NCBI GenBank assembly: GCA_905210845.1
Contig: CAJLYG010000161.1
Location: 1 to 7,392, forward strand
Reading direction: 5' to 3'
From: an uncultured Prevotella sp.
Lineage (GTDB): Bacteria; Bacteroidota; Bacteroidia; Bacteroidales; Bacteroidaceae
Length of the DNA: 7,392 bases
Shown: positions 1-6,340 of the stretch, one piece after another
How the letters are laid out: every line of letters starts with the position of its first letter
Position numbering within the stretch: the first letter of the stretch is position 1
The notes under the pieces: model-generated
Told to the model about the DNA's origin: nothing
Database searches by the model: none
Seen by the model: the letters and a program-made list of their open reading frames with translations, nothing else
Made by a program: the position numbers and the translations under genes

Positions 1-1289
1 AGATGTTCGAAATGATCGGTTTGTCTGATGAGGAAGCGCAGCACCGCTTGAAAGGCCCGAAGAACAGCAAGGTTAAGATTGGCATCGTGAGATATGGGTC
101 CAAGAAGGTGAAATACTTCACTGTGACCCGTGGGGAGATTCCCCAAAAGACCGTCACGGCGGCTTACATGCTTAATGATGACACTGGATATATCCGCGTG
201 AGCAAGTTCGGAGAGACTACTTATCCGGAGATGCTCGTCGCACTGGCCAATCTCTCCCAGAATGGATTCTCCAACCTGGTGATCGACTTGCGCGACAATA
301 CCGGCGGCTATATGCAGTCGGCCATTCAAATGGCAAACGAATTCTTGCCCAAGAATAAGTTGATCGTATACACGCAAGGGCGCAAGAGTCCACGGCAGGA
401 ATTCCGCAGCGATGGGCATGGCAGCTACCAGAAGATCCCATTGATCGTCCTGATCAACGAAGGATCCGCCTCTGCTTCGGAAATTTTCTCAGGTGCCATG
501 CAGGACAATGACCGTGCCACCATCATCGGGCGTCGTTCCTTTGGCAAGGGACTCGTCCAGCAGCAGATTCCCTTCTCCGACGGAAGCATGATCCGACTGA
601 CGATTGCCCGTTACTACACGCCATCAGGAAGGTGTATCCAGAAGCCCTATACCAGCGGAGATGACCAAGCATACAATGAGGACCTGCTGACCCGATACCA
701 GCATGGGGAATATTTCTCTCGTGATAGCATCAAGCATACGGGGAAGCCCTATTACACAAGTATTGGGCGCGTCGTCTATGGAGGAGGCGGGATCACGCCA
801 GATATCTTCGTCCCCGAAGATACGTTGGGAATTACTTCTTATTACAAGGAAGCTGCCATGAGTGGACTGATCCTTCAGTTTGCTTTTACCTATACGGATG
901 ACAACCGCCTAAAGTTGAACAACTTCAAGGAGATGAAGCAGATGGCTGACTATTTGGAAAAGCAAGCATTGGTGGAGAAATTCGCTGCCTACGCTGACAA
1001 GCATGGGTTGCAACGCCGCAACTTACTGATTAAGAAGTCATACAAGCTGTTAGATACCTATATCAATAGCAGGATCATTTACAACATGTTGGATGAGCAG
1101 GCATGGAATGAATACATCAACTTAGACGACCCAGTCATCAACACGGCATTAAATGTGTTCAAGAATCATGCAGCCTTCCCTAAGAAGCCGGTACCTGCAT
1201 CGAAGAAAAAAGGTAAGGTAGCCGTTGTCAGCATACCTTTCGAATATAGGGGATATCACGCACACGCTCATGAGTTCATCTATGCTTAA
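1..1289 (+). CDS. S41-family C-terminal processing protease, 5'-truncated by the window edge
   Basis: This is a tail-specific serine protease of the Prc/CtpA type, expected to act in the periplasm. The frame is open at the left edge and its first full codon is at position 3. The signal peptide, N-terminal region and first part of the PDZ domain are therefore missing, and the Met codon at 3 is not the real start. Counting from that codon, residues 1-45 are the end of the PDZ domain (RLKGPKNSKVKIGI). The protease core follows, with VIDLRDNTGG at 93-102. The Ser/Lys dyad sits in GSASASE (Ser157) and FGKG (Lys182), with Gln186 four residues on. The 25- and 4-residue spacings match the Ser/Lys/Gln triad of E. 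coli Prc. A helical C-terminal domain (about 280-390) ends in a Lys-rich, His-rich tail. The stop overlaps the next gene, suggesting co-transcription. Family assignment is secure; the substrate is unknown. Confidence 0.95.
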   Translation, partial: MFEMIGLSDEEAQHRLKGPKNSKVKIGIVRYGSKKVKYFTVTRGEIPQKTVTAAYMLNDDTGYIRVSKFGETTYPEMLVALANLSQNGFSNLVIDLRDNTGGYMQSAIQMANEFLPKNKLIVYTQGRKSPRQEFRSDGHGSYQKIPLIVLINEGSASASEIFSGAMQDNDRATIIGRRSFGKGLVQQQIPFSDGSMIRLTIARYYTPSGRCIQKPYTSGDDQAYNEDLLTRYQHGEYFSRDSIKHTGKPYYTSIGRVVYGGGGITPDIFVPEDTLGITSYYKEAAMSGLILQFAFTYTDDNRLKLNNFKEMKQMADYLEKQALVEKFAAYADKHGLQRRNLLIKKSYKLLDTYINSRIIYNMLDEQAWNEYINLDDPVINTALNVFKNHAAFPKKPVPASKKKGKVAVVSIPFEYRGYHAHAHEFIYA

Positions 1290-1812
1290 AAAAGAATTAC
1301 GACAGGAAATCCAGCGGAGGAAGCGGCAGTTGACGGAGGAAGAGCTTCGCCAACTGTCACTCCCGCTCATGCAGCGTTTGCTCTCCCATCCAAAGATACG
1401 GGGCGCAAAGACTGTCTTGATGTATTATTCCCTTCCAGACGAAGTGTACACCCATGATGTCATTGACCAGTTAGTTGAGGCGGGGAAAGAGGTCTTGCTT
1501 CCCGTCGTCATCAACGACCATGAGCTGGAGATTCGCCAATACCGTTCCCCGAAGGACATGAAAGAGGGTTCTTTCCATATCATGGAGCCCATTGGAGACA
1601 GGTTCTGCGATTATCCACAGATCGATGTCGCTGTCATTCCGGGGATGAGCTTCGACCCACGAGGCAACCGTTTAGGAAGGGGGAAAGGCTATTATGACCG
1701 GTTCCTCGCGCAAATCCCACAGGCCTACAAGATAGGGATTTGCTTTGATTTTCAGAAATGGAGTGAGGTGCCCACTGATCCGTATGACGTCAAGGTAGAC
1801 GAAGTCATATAA
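1282..1812 (+). CDS. 5-formyltetrahydrofolate cyclo-ligase (5,10-methenyltetrahydrofolate synthetase)
   Basis: The enzyme makes 5,10-methenyl-tetrahydrofolate from 5-formyl-tetrahydrofolate using ATP, returning that storage folate to one-carbon metabolism in the cytoplasm. The 176-residue product has the family's expected size. It shows the N-terminal basic helix (LKKELRQEIQRRKRQL), the MYYSLPDEV segment at about 47-55, the PGMSFD motif near 120, and the diagnostic nucleotide-binding loop GRGKGYYDR at 132-140. I chose the ATG at 1282 because LKKELR is the usual family N-terminus. An in-frame ATG at 1270 (adding MSSS) is possible, and one at 1225 is unlikely because it lies deep inside the protease gene. 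The start overlaps the protease stop by 8 bases, so translation may be coupled. The stop lies one base from that of the convergent DUF721 gene. The C-terminus, DVKVDEVI, is where the family normally ends. Confidence 0.94.
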   Translation: MLKKELRQEIQRRKRQLTEEELRQLSLPLMQRLLSHPKIRGAKTVLMYYSLPDEVYTHDVIDQLVEAGKEVLLPVVINDHELEIRQYRSPKDMKEGSFHIMEPIGDRFCDYPQIDVAVIPGMSFDPRGNRLGRGKGYYDRFLAQIPQAYKIGICFDFQKWSEVPTDPYDVKVDEVI

Positions 1813-1813
1813 G

Positions 1814-2104
1814 TCAGTAGACATGCACGTCTGTAATGACCAGTGCACCGACGCTTTCGTTCAGGCGTTTTACCAATTGTGTGCGCATCATGGAAAGGTC
1901 CTGTCGAAGGGCAGGGTTCAGGATTTTCACATATAAGGTCTGGTTCTTGATAAATTTCTCCCCGCTATAACGGGCAACCGTCTTTCCCGTAACCGTATCC
2001 CACGCATCGATCAAACGCTTTTGCAGTAAAGGCGTTTCCAGTCCTTCGTCCCGAAGCAGCTTTTGAAGGACCTCCCCCAAAGTTTTCACATCCCGTTTGA
2101 ACAT
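1814..2104 (-). CDS. DUF721 (DciA-like) protein downstream of recF
   Basis: This 96-residue protein has the DUF721 pattern. An N-terminal helix (LGEVLQKLLRDEGLETPLLQKRLIDAWDTV) is followed by a small alpha/beta part with GKTVARYSGEKFIKNQTLYVKI and LRQDLSMMRTQLVKRLNE. The second part resembles the KH-like fold of DciA. DciA proteins assist loading of the replicative helicase DnaB in the many bacteria without DnaC/DnaI, and Bacteroidota carry short DUF721 proteins of this kind. Assigning that role here is inference from family and context. The gene lies 9 bases after the recF stop on the same strand, so the two are almost certainly co-transcribed from the recF promoter. The recF-DUF721 order is also seen near dnaA/dnaN in other phyla. 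No terminator separates it from the convergent cyclo-ligase gene. Confidence 0.85.
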   Translation of the reverse strand: MFKRDVKTLGEVLQKLLRDEGLETPLLQKRLIDAWDTVTGKTVARYSGEKFIKNQTLYVKILNPALRQDLSMMRTQLVKRLNESVGALVITDVHVY

Positions 2105-2113
2105 CTTATCTCA

Positions 2114-3229
2114 TCATTGAAGGGTTCCTGTCTTTTCCGTGATTTCCCCACTGGTCACCGTAAAAAGCTTATAATCGAAATCGCTGTTATGCAAGATTCT
2201 GTCCAGATGGTCGCGATTGGTATCCGTGATAAAGATCTGCCCGAAGTTATCACCAGACACAAGATGCACGATCTGTTCCACACGCCCAGCATCCAATTTG
2301 TCAAAGATATCGTCCAACAACAGCAGTGGCGTGGTGTGGGATGCGGTTCTTTTCAGAAAATCAAACTGAGCCAGTTTCAATGCCAACACAAACGACTTAT
2401 GCTGTCCCTGACTCCCCTCCCTTTTCATCTGGTAACCATCCAAGAGCATTTCCAGGTCATCCCGGTGGATGCCATGGAGGGAATAGCCCACTGCCCTGTC
2501 CTTCATCCTGTCCCGTTGGATGACCTCTAACAGAGGCCCACGCTGGCAATGAGAGACATACTGTAAAGAAACTTCTTCTTTATTCCTGCTAATCTCCTGG
2601 TAAATCCGTTGGAAAACGGGAATCATTTCCCGAACGAAATCCCCACGCTTTTGGGATATCTGTTCTCCTTGTGAAGCCATCTCCTGTTCCCAGATCTCCA
2701 TCAAAGCAAGATCGGGTTCCTGTTCCATCCTCAAAAGGGCATTGCGCTGCTGTAGAGCTTTGTTGTAACGAGTTAAGGCTTCCATATAGGCAGGATCATA
2801 CTGCGATATGACCATATCCATCAGTCGACGGCGTTCCTCACTGGCTCCCTCGATCAGGATCGTGTCAGAAGGAGACACAAAGACCAACGGGATCAGACCA
2901 ATATGCTGTGAAAGGCGTTTGTATTCTTTTTTATTCCTTTTAAAATGCTTCTTCACTCCCCGTTTCATGCCACAATAGATACTTTCCTCTTCCCCCTGAT
3001 CGTTCAAATATTGTCCCTCTAAGACGAAGAAGTCGGCATCATGTAAGATCACCTGGGAATCAATGGGATTAAAGGCGCTCCTGCAAAAGGACAGATAATA
3101 GACTGCATCCAAGAAATTAGTCTTCCCCTCGCCATTATAGCCAATGAAGCAATTCATTTTCGGTGACAAATCAAGATTTGCCACCCGGATATTCTTGTAA
3201 TTTACAATCGATATTTTCTTGAGAATCAT
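2114..3229 (-). CDS. recF: DNA replication/repair protein RecF
   Basis: RecF is an SMC-like ABC ATPase. Together with RecO and RecR it loads RecA at single-strand gaps bound by SSB. Numbered from the chosen start (371 residues, normal length), the protein begins MILKKISIVNYKNI. It has Walker A GYNGEGKT at 30-37, the ABC signature region GSQGQHKSF at about 272-280, Walker B LLLLDD with the following D-loop IFDKLD at 302-313, and ITDTNRDHL near 334-342. I prefer the ATG at 3229 to the one at 3244. The family usually starts at this point, and the -7 box at 3253-3260 would place the transcript start at about 3248, leaving almost no leader for the longer form. It is transcribed divergently from the TPR-ribH pair and followed 9 bases later by the DUF721 gene. 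Confidence 0.96.
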   Translation of the reverse strand: MILKKISIVNYKNIRVANLDLSPKMNCFIGYNGEGKTNFLDAVYYLSFCRSAFNPIDSQVILHDADFFVLEGQYLNDQGEEESIYCGMKRGVKKHFKRNKKEYKRLSQHIGLIPLVFVSPSDTILIEGASEERRRLMDMVISQYDPAYMEALTRYNKALQQRNALLRMEQEPDLALMEIWEQEMASQGEQISQKRGDFVREMIPVFQRIYQEISRNKEEVSLQYVSHCQRGPLLEVIQRDRMKDRAVGYSLHGIHRDDLEMLLDGYQMKREGSQGQHKSFVLALKLAQFDFLKRTASHTTPLLLLDDIFDKLDAGRVEQIVHLVSGDNFGQIFITDTNRDHLDRILHNSDFDYKLFTVTSGEITEKTGTLQ

Positions 3230-3252
3230 TCTACACGCAGTCAACTTTCGCG

Positions 3253-3260
3253 CAAAGTTA
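3253..3260 (-). promoter_or_regulatory. Bacteroidota -7 box for recF-DUF721
   Basis: On the minus strand this reads TAACTTTG, a full match to the Bacteroidota -7 consensus TAnnTTTG. The predicted transcript start, about 4-5 bases further on (near 3248), gives a leader of roughly 19 bases before the recF ATG at 3229. No clear -33 TTTG is seen upstream, only T-rich sequence (TTTTTCG). The assignment is by motif and position only. Confidence 0.6.
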
Positions 3261-3324
3261 CAGCTTTTATCATAGAAAAACGAAAAAAGTAAGGAATAAA
3301 TTTCAATATATGAGATAAAATGAG

Positions 3325-3332
3325 TAATTTTG
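3325..3332 (+). promoter_or_regulatory. Bacteroidota -7 box for the TPR-ribH operon
   Basis: The sequence TAATTTTG matches TAnnTTTG exactly. TTTC at 3301-3304 lies 20 bases upstream and may serve as a degenerate -33 element. The transcript would start near 3336, giving a leader of about 36 bases that is very A-rich and lacks a Shine-Dalgarno sequence, as is usual in this phylum. It shares the 143-bp intergenic region with the divergent recF promoter. Confidence 0.6.
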
Positions 3333-3372
3333 CTGCGCTAAAATATCGAATAAAATAAAACAAATAAACATA

Positions 3373-4071
3373 ATGGCAAACAAAAAAGCACAAGAAGCCA
3401 CAGCAGAGGCTCTGAACAGGAATGAGGCCTTCTTCATCAAATACAAGAAGCCCATCATGATTGCTATCGTTGCAATCCTCGTTATTATCGCAGGCATATT
3501 CGCCTACAAATCATTGATCTCCGGTCCACGTGAGGAGAAGGCAAGTACAGCATTGGCCAAGGGACAGGAATATTTCGGAAACGAGATGTTCGACAAAGCC
3601 CTCAATGGTGATGGCGCAGGATTTGTTGGCTTCAAGCAAATTGCTTCTGACTACAGTGGCACGGACGCAGCCAACCTTGCCAATCTCTATGCAGGTCTTT
3701 GCTATGCCAATTTAGACCAATGGCAAAATGCTGAGAAATACTTAGCAGACTACTCTCCATCGAACGATGCTATGATCAGCCCAACTGCCATTGCTGCCTT
3801 GGGCAATGCTTATGCACATCTGAACCAGCTCGACAAGGCTGTTGACAACCTGAAGAAAGCAGCAAGCATGGCTGACAAGCAGGGGCTCGATGGCGTTAAC
3901 AACAGTCTCTCTCCTACCTTCCTGTTGCAGGCTGGTGAGATCTTAGAGAGCCAGAACAAGAACGACGAGGCCCTCAAGGTTTATCAGGACATCAAAAAGA
4001 AATATGTCAACGCTCCTATCGTACAGAGCCAGGAGATCGATAAATATATTGAAAGGGCACAGGATAAATAA
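3373..4071 (+). CDS. Membrane-anchored tetratricopeptide-repeat protein (YfgM-like architecture)
   Basis: The 232-residue protein has a short charged N-terminal region (1-26, ending KYKKP). One transmembrane segment follows at about 28-46 ([18 protein letters not shown]), and the soluble part after it is helical. The positive charges before the membrane segment predict a cytoplasmic N-terminus and a periplasmic C-terminal domain. TPR-like helix pairs are visible at about 100-133 ([21 protein letters not shown]), 139-172 ([22 protein letters not shown]) and 183-212 ([21 protein letters not shown]). The layout resembles E. coli YfgM, a SecYEG-associated protein, but shared function is only a guess because TPR domains are generic protein-binding scaffolds. 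The stop TAA overlaps the ribH ATG by one base (TAATG), so the two are one transcription unit with likely translational coupling. A direct role in riboflavin synthesis is not implied. Confidence 0.9.
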   Translation: MANKKAQEATAEALNRNEAFFIKYKKPIMIAIVAILVIIAGIFAYKSLISGPREEKASTALAKGQEYFGNEMFDKALNGDGAGFVGFKQIASDYSGTDAANLANLYAGLCYANLDQWQNAEKYLADYSPSNDAMISPTAIAALGNAYAHLNQLDKAVDNLKKAASMADKQGLDGVNNSLSPTFLLQAGEILESQNKNDEALKVYQDIKKKYVNAPIVQSQEIDKYIERAQDK

Positions 4072-4547
4072 TGGCTACAGAACTTCATCATTTATCTGAT
4101 TACGATCCGAACTCCGTTCCTGATGCGAGCAACATGTGCTTTGGCATCGTGGTGGCGGAATGGAACCCAGAGATCACGAACGCCTTGCTTGATGGCTGTG
4201 TCAAGACCTTAGAGAAGCATGGGACCCTCACGGAGAATATCCACGTCAAGAGAGTGCCAGGCAGTTTTGAACTGATTTACGGTGCCCACCAGATGTGCCT
4301 CAATGGAGGATACGATGCGGTCATTATCTTAGGAAGCGTCATCAAAGGGGAAACCCCACATTTCGATTATATCTGTCAAGGCGTCACCTATGGGATCGCC
4401 CATTTGAACGCAATCAGCGAGATCCCGGTTATCTACGGGCTGCTAACTACGCTTGACTTCCAGCAAGCCAAGGACAGAAGTGGCGGGAAATTAGGAAACA
4501 AAGGAGATGAATGTGCAATAGATGCCATTAAAATGGCAAAATTCTAA
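4071..4547 (+). CDS. ribH: 6,7-dimethyl-8-ribityllumazine synthase
   Basis: Lumazine synthase condenses 5-amino-6-ribitylamino-uracil with 3,4-dihydroxy-2-butanone 4-phosphate, the penultimate step of riboflavin synthesis. The 158-residue length is typical. Visible motifs are FGIVVAEWN at 24-32, with Trp31 where many members have Phe before Asn; VPGSFEL at 62-68, which lines the substrate pocket; [14 protein letters not shown] at 88-101, with the phosphate-contacting loop and the general acid/base His97; and AKDRSGGK with Arg136, matching the conserved phosphate-binding Arg, followed by NKGDECA. The start codon shares a base with the stop of the TPR gene. A hairpin with long arms follows 55 bases after the stop. 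No FMN riboswitch is visible upstream in this window, so regulation, if any, would act at the promoter before the TPR gene. Confidence 0.97.
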   Translation: MATELHHLSDYDPNSVPDASNMCFGIVVAEWNPEITNALLDGCVKTLEKHGTLTENIHVKRVPGSFELIYGAHQMCLNGGYDAVIILGSVIKGETPHFDYICQGVTYGIAHLNAISEIPVIYGLLTTLDFQQAKDRSGGKLGNKGDECAIDAIKMAKF

Positions 4548-4602
4548 TCGGATCGCAAAGATAACATCCGCGACAGCAATAGCTATCGTTTGTGACATCC
4601 AG

Positions 4603-4646
4603 ATGGTGATAGTAGAATAGGAAATCCATAGCTCTACTATCACCAT
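4603..4646 (+). terminator. Long hairpin after ribH, probable transcription terminator
   Basis: ATGGTGATAGTAGA (4603-4616) and TCTACTATCACCAT (4633-4646) are perfect 14-bp inverted copies with a 16-base loop, and the loop itself holds a small GGA/TCC complementarity. A modest T-rich run, TTGCTTT, follows, so it fits a rightward terminator after ribH, though the U-tract is weak. The symmetric arms could also work leftward or be a dispersed extragenic palindrome. The rest of the 136-bp gap (4548-4683) holds a short ATAGCTAT palindrome at 4579-4586 and no clear -7 box. Confidence 0.6.
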
Positions 4647-4683
4647 TTGCTTTCCCGGCAAGACAACTTAATATCTCATCAAT

Positions 4684-5067
4684 ATGACAATAAAAGACTT
4701 AATACAGGCATACGACTTCGACGAGGTCATGTCGGTGGTCAAGGACATGTTCCCTGGCACGGAGAAATTCCGCAAGCCCTTACAGAAAGCATACGAGATC
4801 CTGGAACATCTGCCCTCAGTAAGCTCGAAAAAGAAAATTGTATACCAACTGATTGAAGACCCAGAAAGCGGGGAATCATTCATGGGAGCACAAGACGACT
4901 GTTTCAGAAGCACTTGGGATGTATTGTTAGGAAAGACCATCATCCGCGAAAAGGACATCGACCTGACCGACATAGAGATCCTCGCCAACAGCCTTGTCAA
5001 CCTTTGTTTCTTGGGAAAGTACCCCAAGGAGTTTGAGGAGGCTCACCAACAACTGGTCAAAGGATAA
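4684..5067 (+). CDS. Uncharacterised 127-residue cytoplasmic protein (possibly DUF6557-like)
   Basis: I do not know a function. The product is acidic, has no signal peptide or membrane segment, and looks mixed alpha/beta. It starts MTIKDLIQAYDFDEVMSVVKDMFP and has a KKIVYQLIEDPESGESF strand-turn region at 50-66. A Trp-containing segment (STWDVLLGKTI) lies at 76-86, then a helical TDIEILANSLVNLCFLGKYPKEF stretch at 95-117. The order of these segments recalls Bacteroidota proteins labelled DUF6557, but that is from memory and tentative. It stands between the hairpin after ribH and a convergent lipoprotein gene, so it is probably either a single-gene unit or read-through from ribH; I could not identify its own promoter. 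The stop is doubled (TAATAA). The ATG at 4684 has no Shine-Dalgarno sequence, like its neighbours. Confidence 0.75.
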   Translation: MTIKDLIQAYDFDEVMSVVKDMFPGTEKFRKPLQKAYEILEHLPSVSSKKKIVYQLIEDPESGESFMGAQDDCFRSTWDVLLGKTIIREKDIDLTDIEILANSLVNLCFLGKYPKEFEEAHQQLVKG

Positions 5068-5093
5068 TAAAAGAGCCTGGATTTTCTAGCTCT
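5065..5093 (-). terminator. Leftward terminator of the DUF4738 lipoprotein gene
   Basis: On the minus strand AGAGC (5093-5089) and GCTCT (5076-5072) form a stem around a 12-base loop, followed by TTTATTA (5071-5065). It begins 25 bases past the lipoprotein stop at 5119. The T-rich tail is formed by the tandem stop codons of the convergent gene. In the rightward direction no T-run follows, so it serves mainly the leftward gene. The stem is only 5 bp, so confidence is moderate. Confidence 0.5.
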
Positions 5094-5118
5094 CCTTGAT
5101 GGATTTACGTCCCGATGC

Positions 5119-5682
5119 TCATTCCTCGACATCGGATCCAGAGGAGACATCTCCTACGTCTGACCGGGTATCCTTGACTATGGTCAGGCCTCTGGTACGG
5201 TCTAACTTCATGAGCAAAGGAATATAATCATCGCTCACCTTGTCGGGGGACCCTACGCTGACCGCGAAATTCAAACGATCTTGGTCCACGCGCTCAAAGA
5301 CGACGCCCAACAAAGCCCCATTCTTCTGATAGTCTGCTGTCAGATAAGACTCAAAATCCGATTTCGTAAACGTCTTCCGATAAAACTCAGTCCCGTCCGC
5401 ACGCGTGATGGCCAAGGTCACCTGATTGTCATAATAACGCTGTTCACCATCCATGACAGTGGGAAGGGATGGGTCGGCAGAGAACTTCACGGATATTTTA
5501 TAAGGTGCCCCTAACCATTGAACGACCTGGCTCCGGGCATAGTCCCCCATTTTCTGAGTTGCAACAGGCTTTGCTGCCTCAGGCTTGCGAACGATAATAA
5601 TATTACTTTCCTTTTTCTTGCCACAAGACATCAAGGCAAGAAAGAGGACACCGTACATCAGAAATTGTGAGAACTTCTTCAT
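5119..5682 (-). CDS. DUF4738-like lipoprotein
   Basis: The 187-residue product (from the ATG at 5682) begins with a lysine, a hydrophobic stretch and a lipobox LMSC with Cys20, followed by GKKKES. It should therefore be lipidated and membrane-anchored. The mature part has a beta-rich pattern with YYDNQVTLAITRADGTEF and YRKTFTKSDF at about 83-110, then a VVFERVDQDRLNFAVSV strand pair. The pattern recalls DUF4738, a Bacteroidota family with no established function; this assignment is from memory of the pattern. The tail is acidic and Ser-rich (GSDVEE). A longer start at 5694 adds MIRK, but the -7 box at 5703-5710 would put the transcript start at about 5698, leaving only a few bases before that codon, so I prefer 5682. 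It has its own promoter and terminator and appears monocistronic. Confidence 0.82.
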   Translation of the reverse strand: MKKFSQFLMYGVLFLALMSCGKKKESNIIIVRKPEAAKPVATQKMGDYARSQVVQWLGAPYKISVKFSADPSLPTVMDGEQRYYDNQVTLAITRADGTEFYRKTFTKSDFESYLTADYQKNGALLGVVFERVDQDRLNFAVSVGSPDKVSDDYIPLLMKLDRTRGLTIVKDTRSDVGDVSSGSDVEE

Positions 5683-5702
5683 CTTTCTAATCAATTTGCG
5701 TG

Positions 5703-5734
5703 CAAAGGTAATAAATATTATCCAATAAACAAAA
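5703..5734 (-). promoter_or_regulatory. Promoter of the DUF4738 lipoprotein gene (-33 and -7 boxes)
   Basis: Read on the minus strand, TTTTG (5734-5730), a 19-base spacer and TACCTTTG (5710-5703) form the best complete Bacteroidota promoter in the window: the -7 box matches TAnnTTTG exactly and the -33 box matches TTTG. The transcript start near 5698 gives a leader of about 16 bases to the ATG at 5682. The -33 box lies within the T-run of the terminator of the gene upstream. Confidence 0.7.
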
Positions 5735-5765
5735 AAGGCATCCGCTAAATCACTTAGTGAATGCC
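5731..5765 (-). terminator. Leftward terminator of the DUF4890 gene
   Basis: On the minus strand GGCATTCACTAA and TTAGCGGATGCC pair around the loop GTGAT, with one T-G wobble and one A-C mismatch, and TTTTTT follows at 5736-5731. This is a classic Rho-independent shape, starting 60 bases after the stop at 5826. Its T-run overlaps the -33 box of the next gene's promoter. Confidence 0.72.
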
Positions 5766-5825
5766 ATTAACCCAAATACGCTAAAAAACCTATTGAGTTC
5801 TCACACGATATAATAAAAGTTCAGT

Positions 5826-6293
5826 TTATGAATTTCCATTCACGCCATTGGCGGAAGGCTCTCCCTGTCCTTGTCCACCACGAGGGCCTCTCCGACGGCG
5901 GCTTTTCTCATTCTGCTCATACTGAGTATACTGGTCGGATGACATGATCGACTTCAGCTCTGCCTGATATGCCTCACGGACAGCCTTCATCTCACTTCTC
6001 TTAGACTCATCCATCTGAGGAGGGCGTTGGTTGTCTCCAGCCTGCTGAGCGTTGCCCTTGCCTCGACCGCCACGACGCCCCATCGGCATCTTGTCAGCAT
6101 ACTTCGTATTCAGTTTCAACAGTTTTGCAGCCTGATCACTGTTCAGTCCATATTCCTTCACCATACGATTGGTGCGACGTTGGATCATCTCCGTCTTATC
6201 AAACTTCTTCTCCTGTTGGTTATCCTGATTCTGGGCAACAACAGAAGCGCTTATCATTGTTGCGACTACGCATGTCAATATCATCTTTTTCAT
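5826..6293 (-). CDS. DUF4890 exported Spy-like protein, arginine/glycine-rich
   Basis: This is a 155-residue secreted protein. The signal peptide is MKKMILTCVVATMISASVVA (1-20), with likely cleavage before Gln21. A charged helical region follows (FDKTEMIQRRTNRMVKEYGLNSDQAAKLLKLNTKYADKM, 31-69). An Arg/Gly linker at 72-80 (GRRGGRGKG) and a Gln/Pro-rich stretch come next. A second helix at about 95-130 carries MSSDQYTQYEQNEK, and the end is basic and Gly-rich (RRRRGPRGGQGQGE, from 132). The two-helix layout and the 'LNSDQAAKLLKLN' and 'MSSDQYTQY' segments resemble LTxxQ/Spy-CpxP-type periplasmic proteins and the Bacteroidota DUF4890 family. A chaperone or stress role is inference only. It is monocistronic by its terminator. 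I saw no consensus -7 box upstream, so it may depend on an alternative sigma factor or a regulator, perhaps through the palindrome at 6341-6352. Confidence 0.85.
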   Translation of the reverse strand: MKKMILTCVVATMISASVVAQNQDNQQEKKFDKTEMIQRRTNRMVKEYGLNSDQAAKLLKLNTKYADKMPMGRRGGRGKGNAQQAGDNQRPPQMDESKRSEMKAVREAYQAELKSIMSSDQYTQYEQNEKSRRRRGPRGGQGQGEPSANGVNGNS

Positions 6294-6340
6294 ATCGCTT
6301 ACACATTAATTAATTTACATATTGTTATTATCGTACTTTT

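Noticed and set aside
217..441. Minus-strand open frame inside the protease gene
   Set aside because: It lies opposite the well-supported catalytic region of the S41 protease, is short and Cys/Arg/Ser-rich, and shows no recognisable domain.
2063..2530. Plus-strand 155-codon open frame across recF and DUF721
   Set aside because: It runs antisense through RecF's Walker B and signature coding region and has no family features; the RecF reading is secure.
3373..4547. FMN riboswitch control of ribH
   Set aside because: The 5' leader before the TPR gene is only about 36 bases and A-rich, and there is no intergenic space before ribH, so there is no room for the aptamer.
4548..4602. Possible -7 box TATCGTTTG near 4584-4592
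   Set aside because: It has three bases between TA and TTTG rather than two and no -33 partner, so I do not call a promoter for the 127-residue gene.
4668..5027. Minus-strand 119-codon frame opposite the 127-residue gene
   Set aside because: Its composition is not protein-like for this organism, and the plus-strand frame has a coherent start, doubled stop and family-like pattern.
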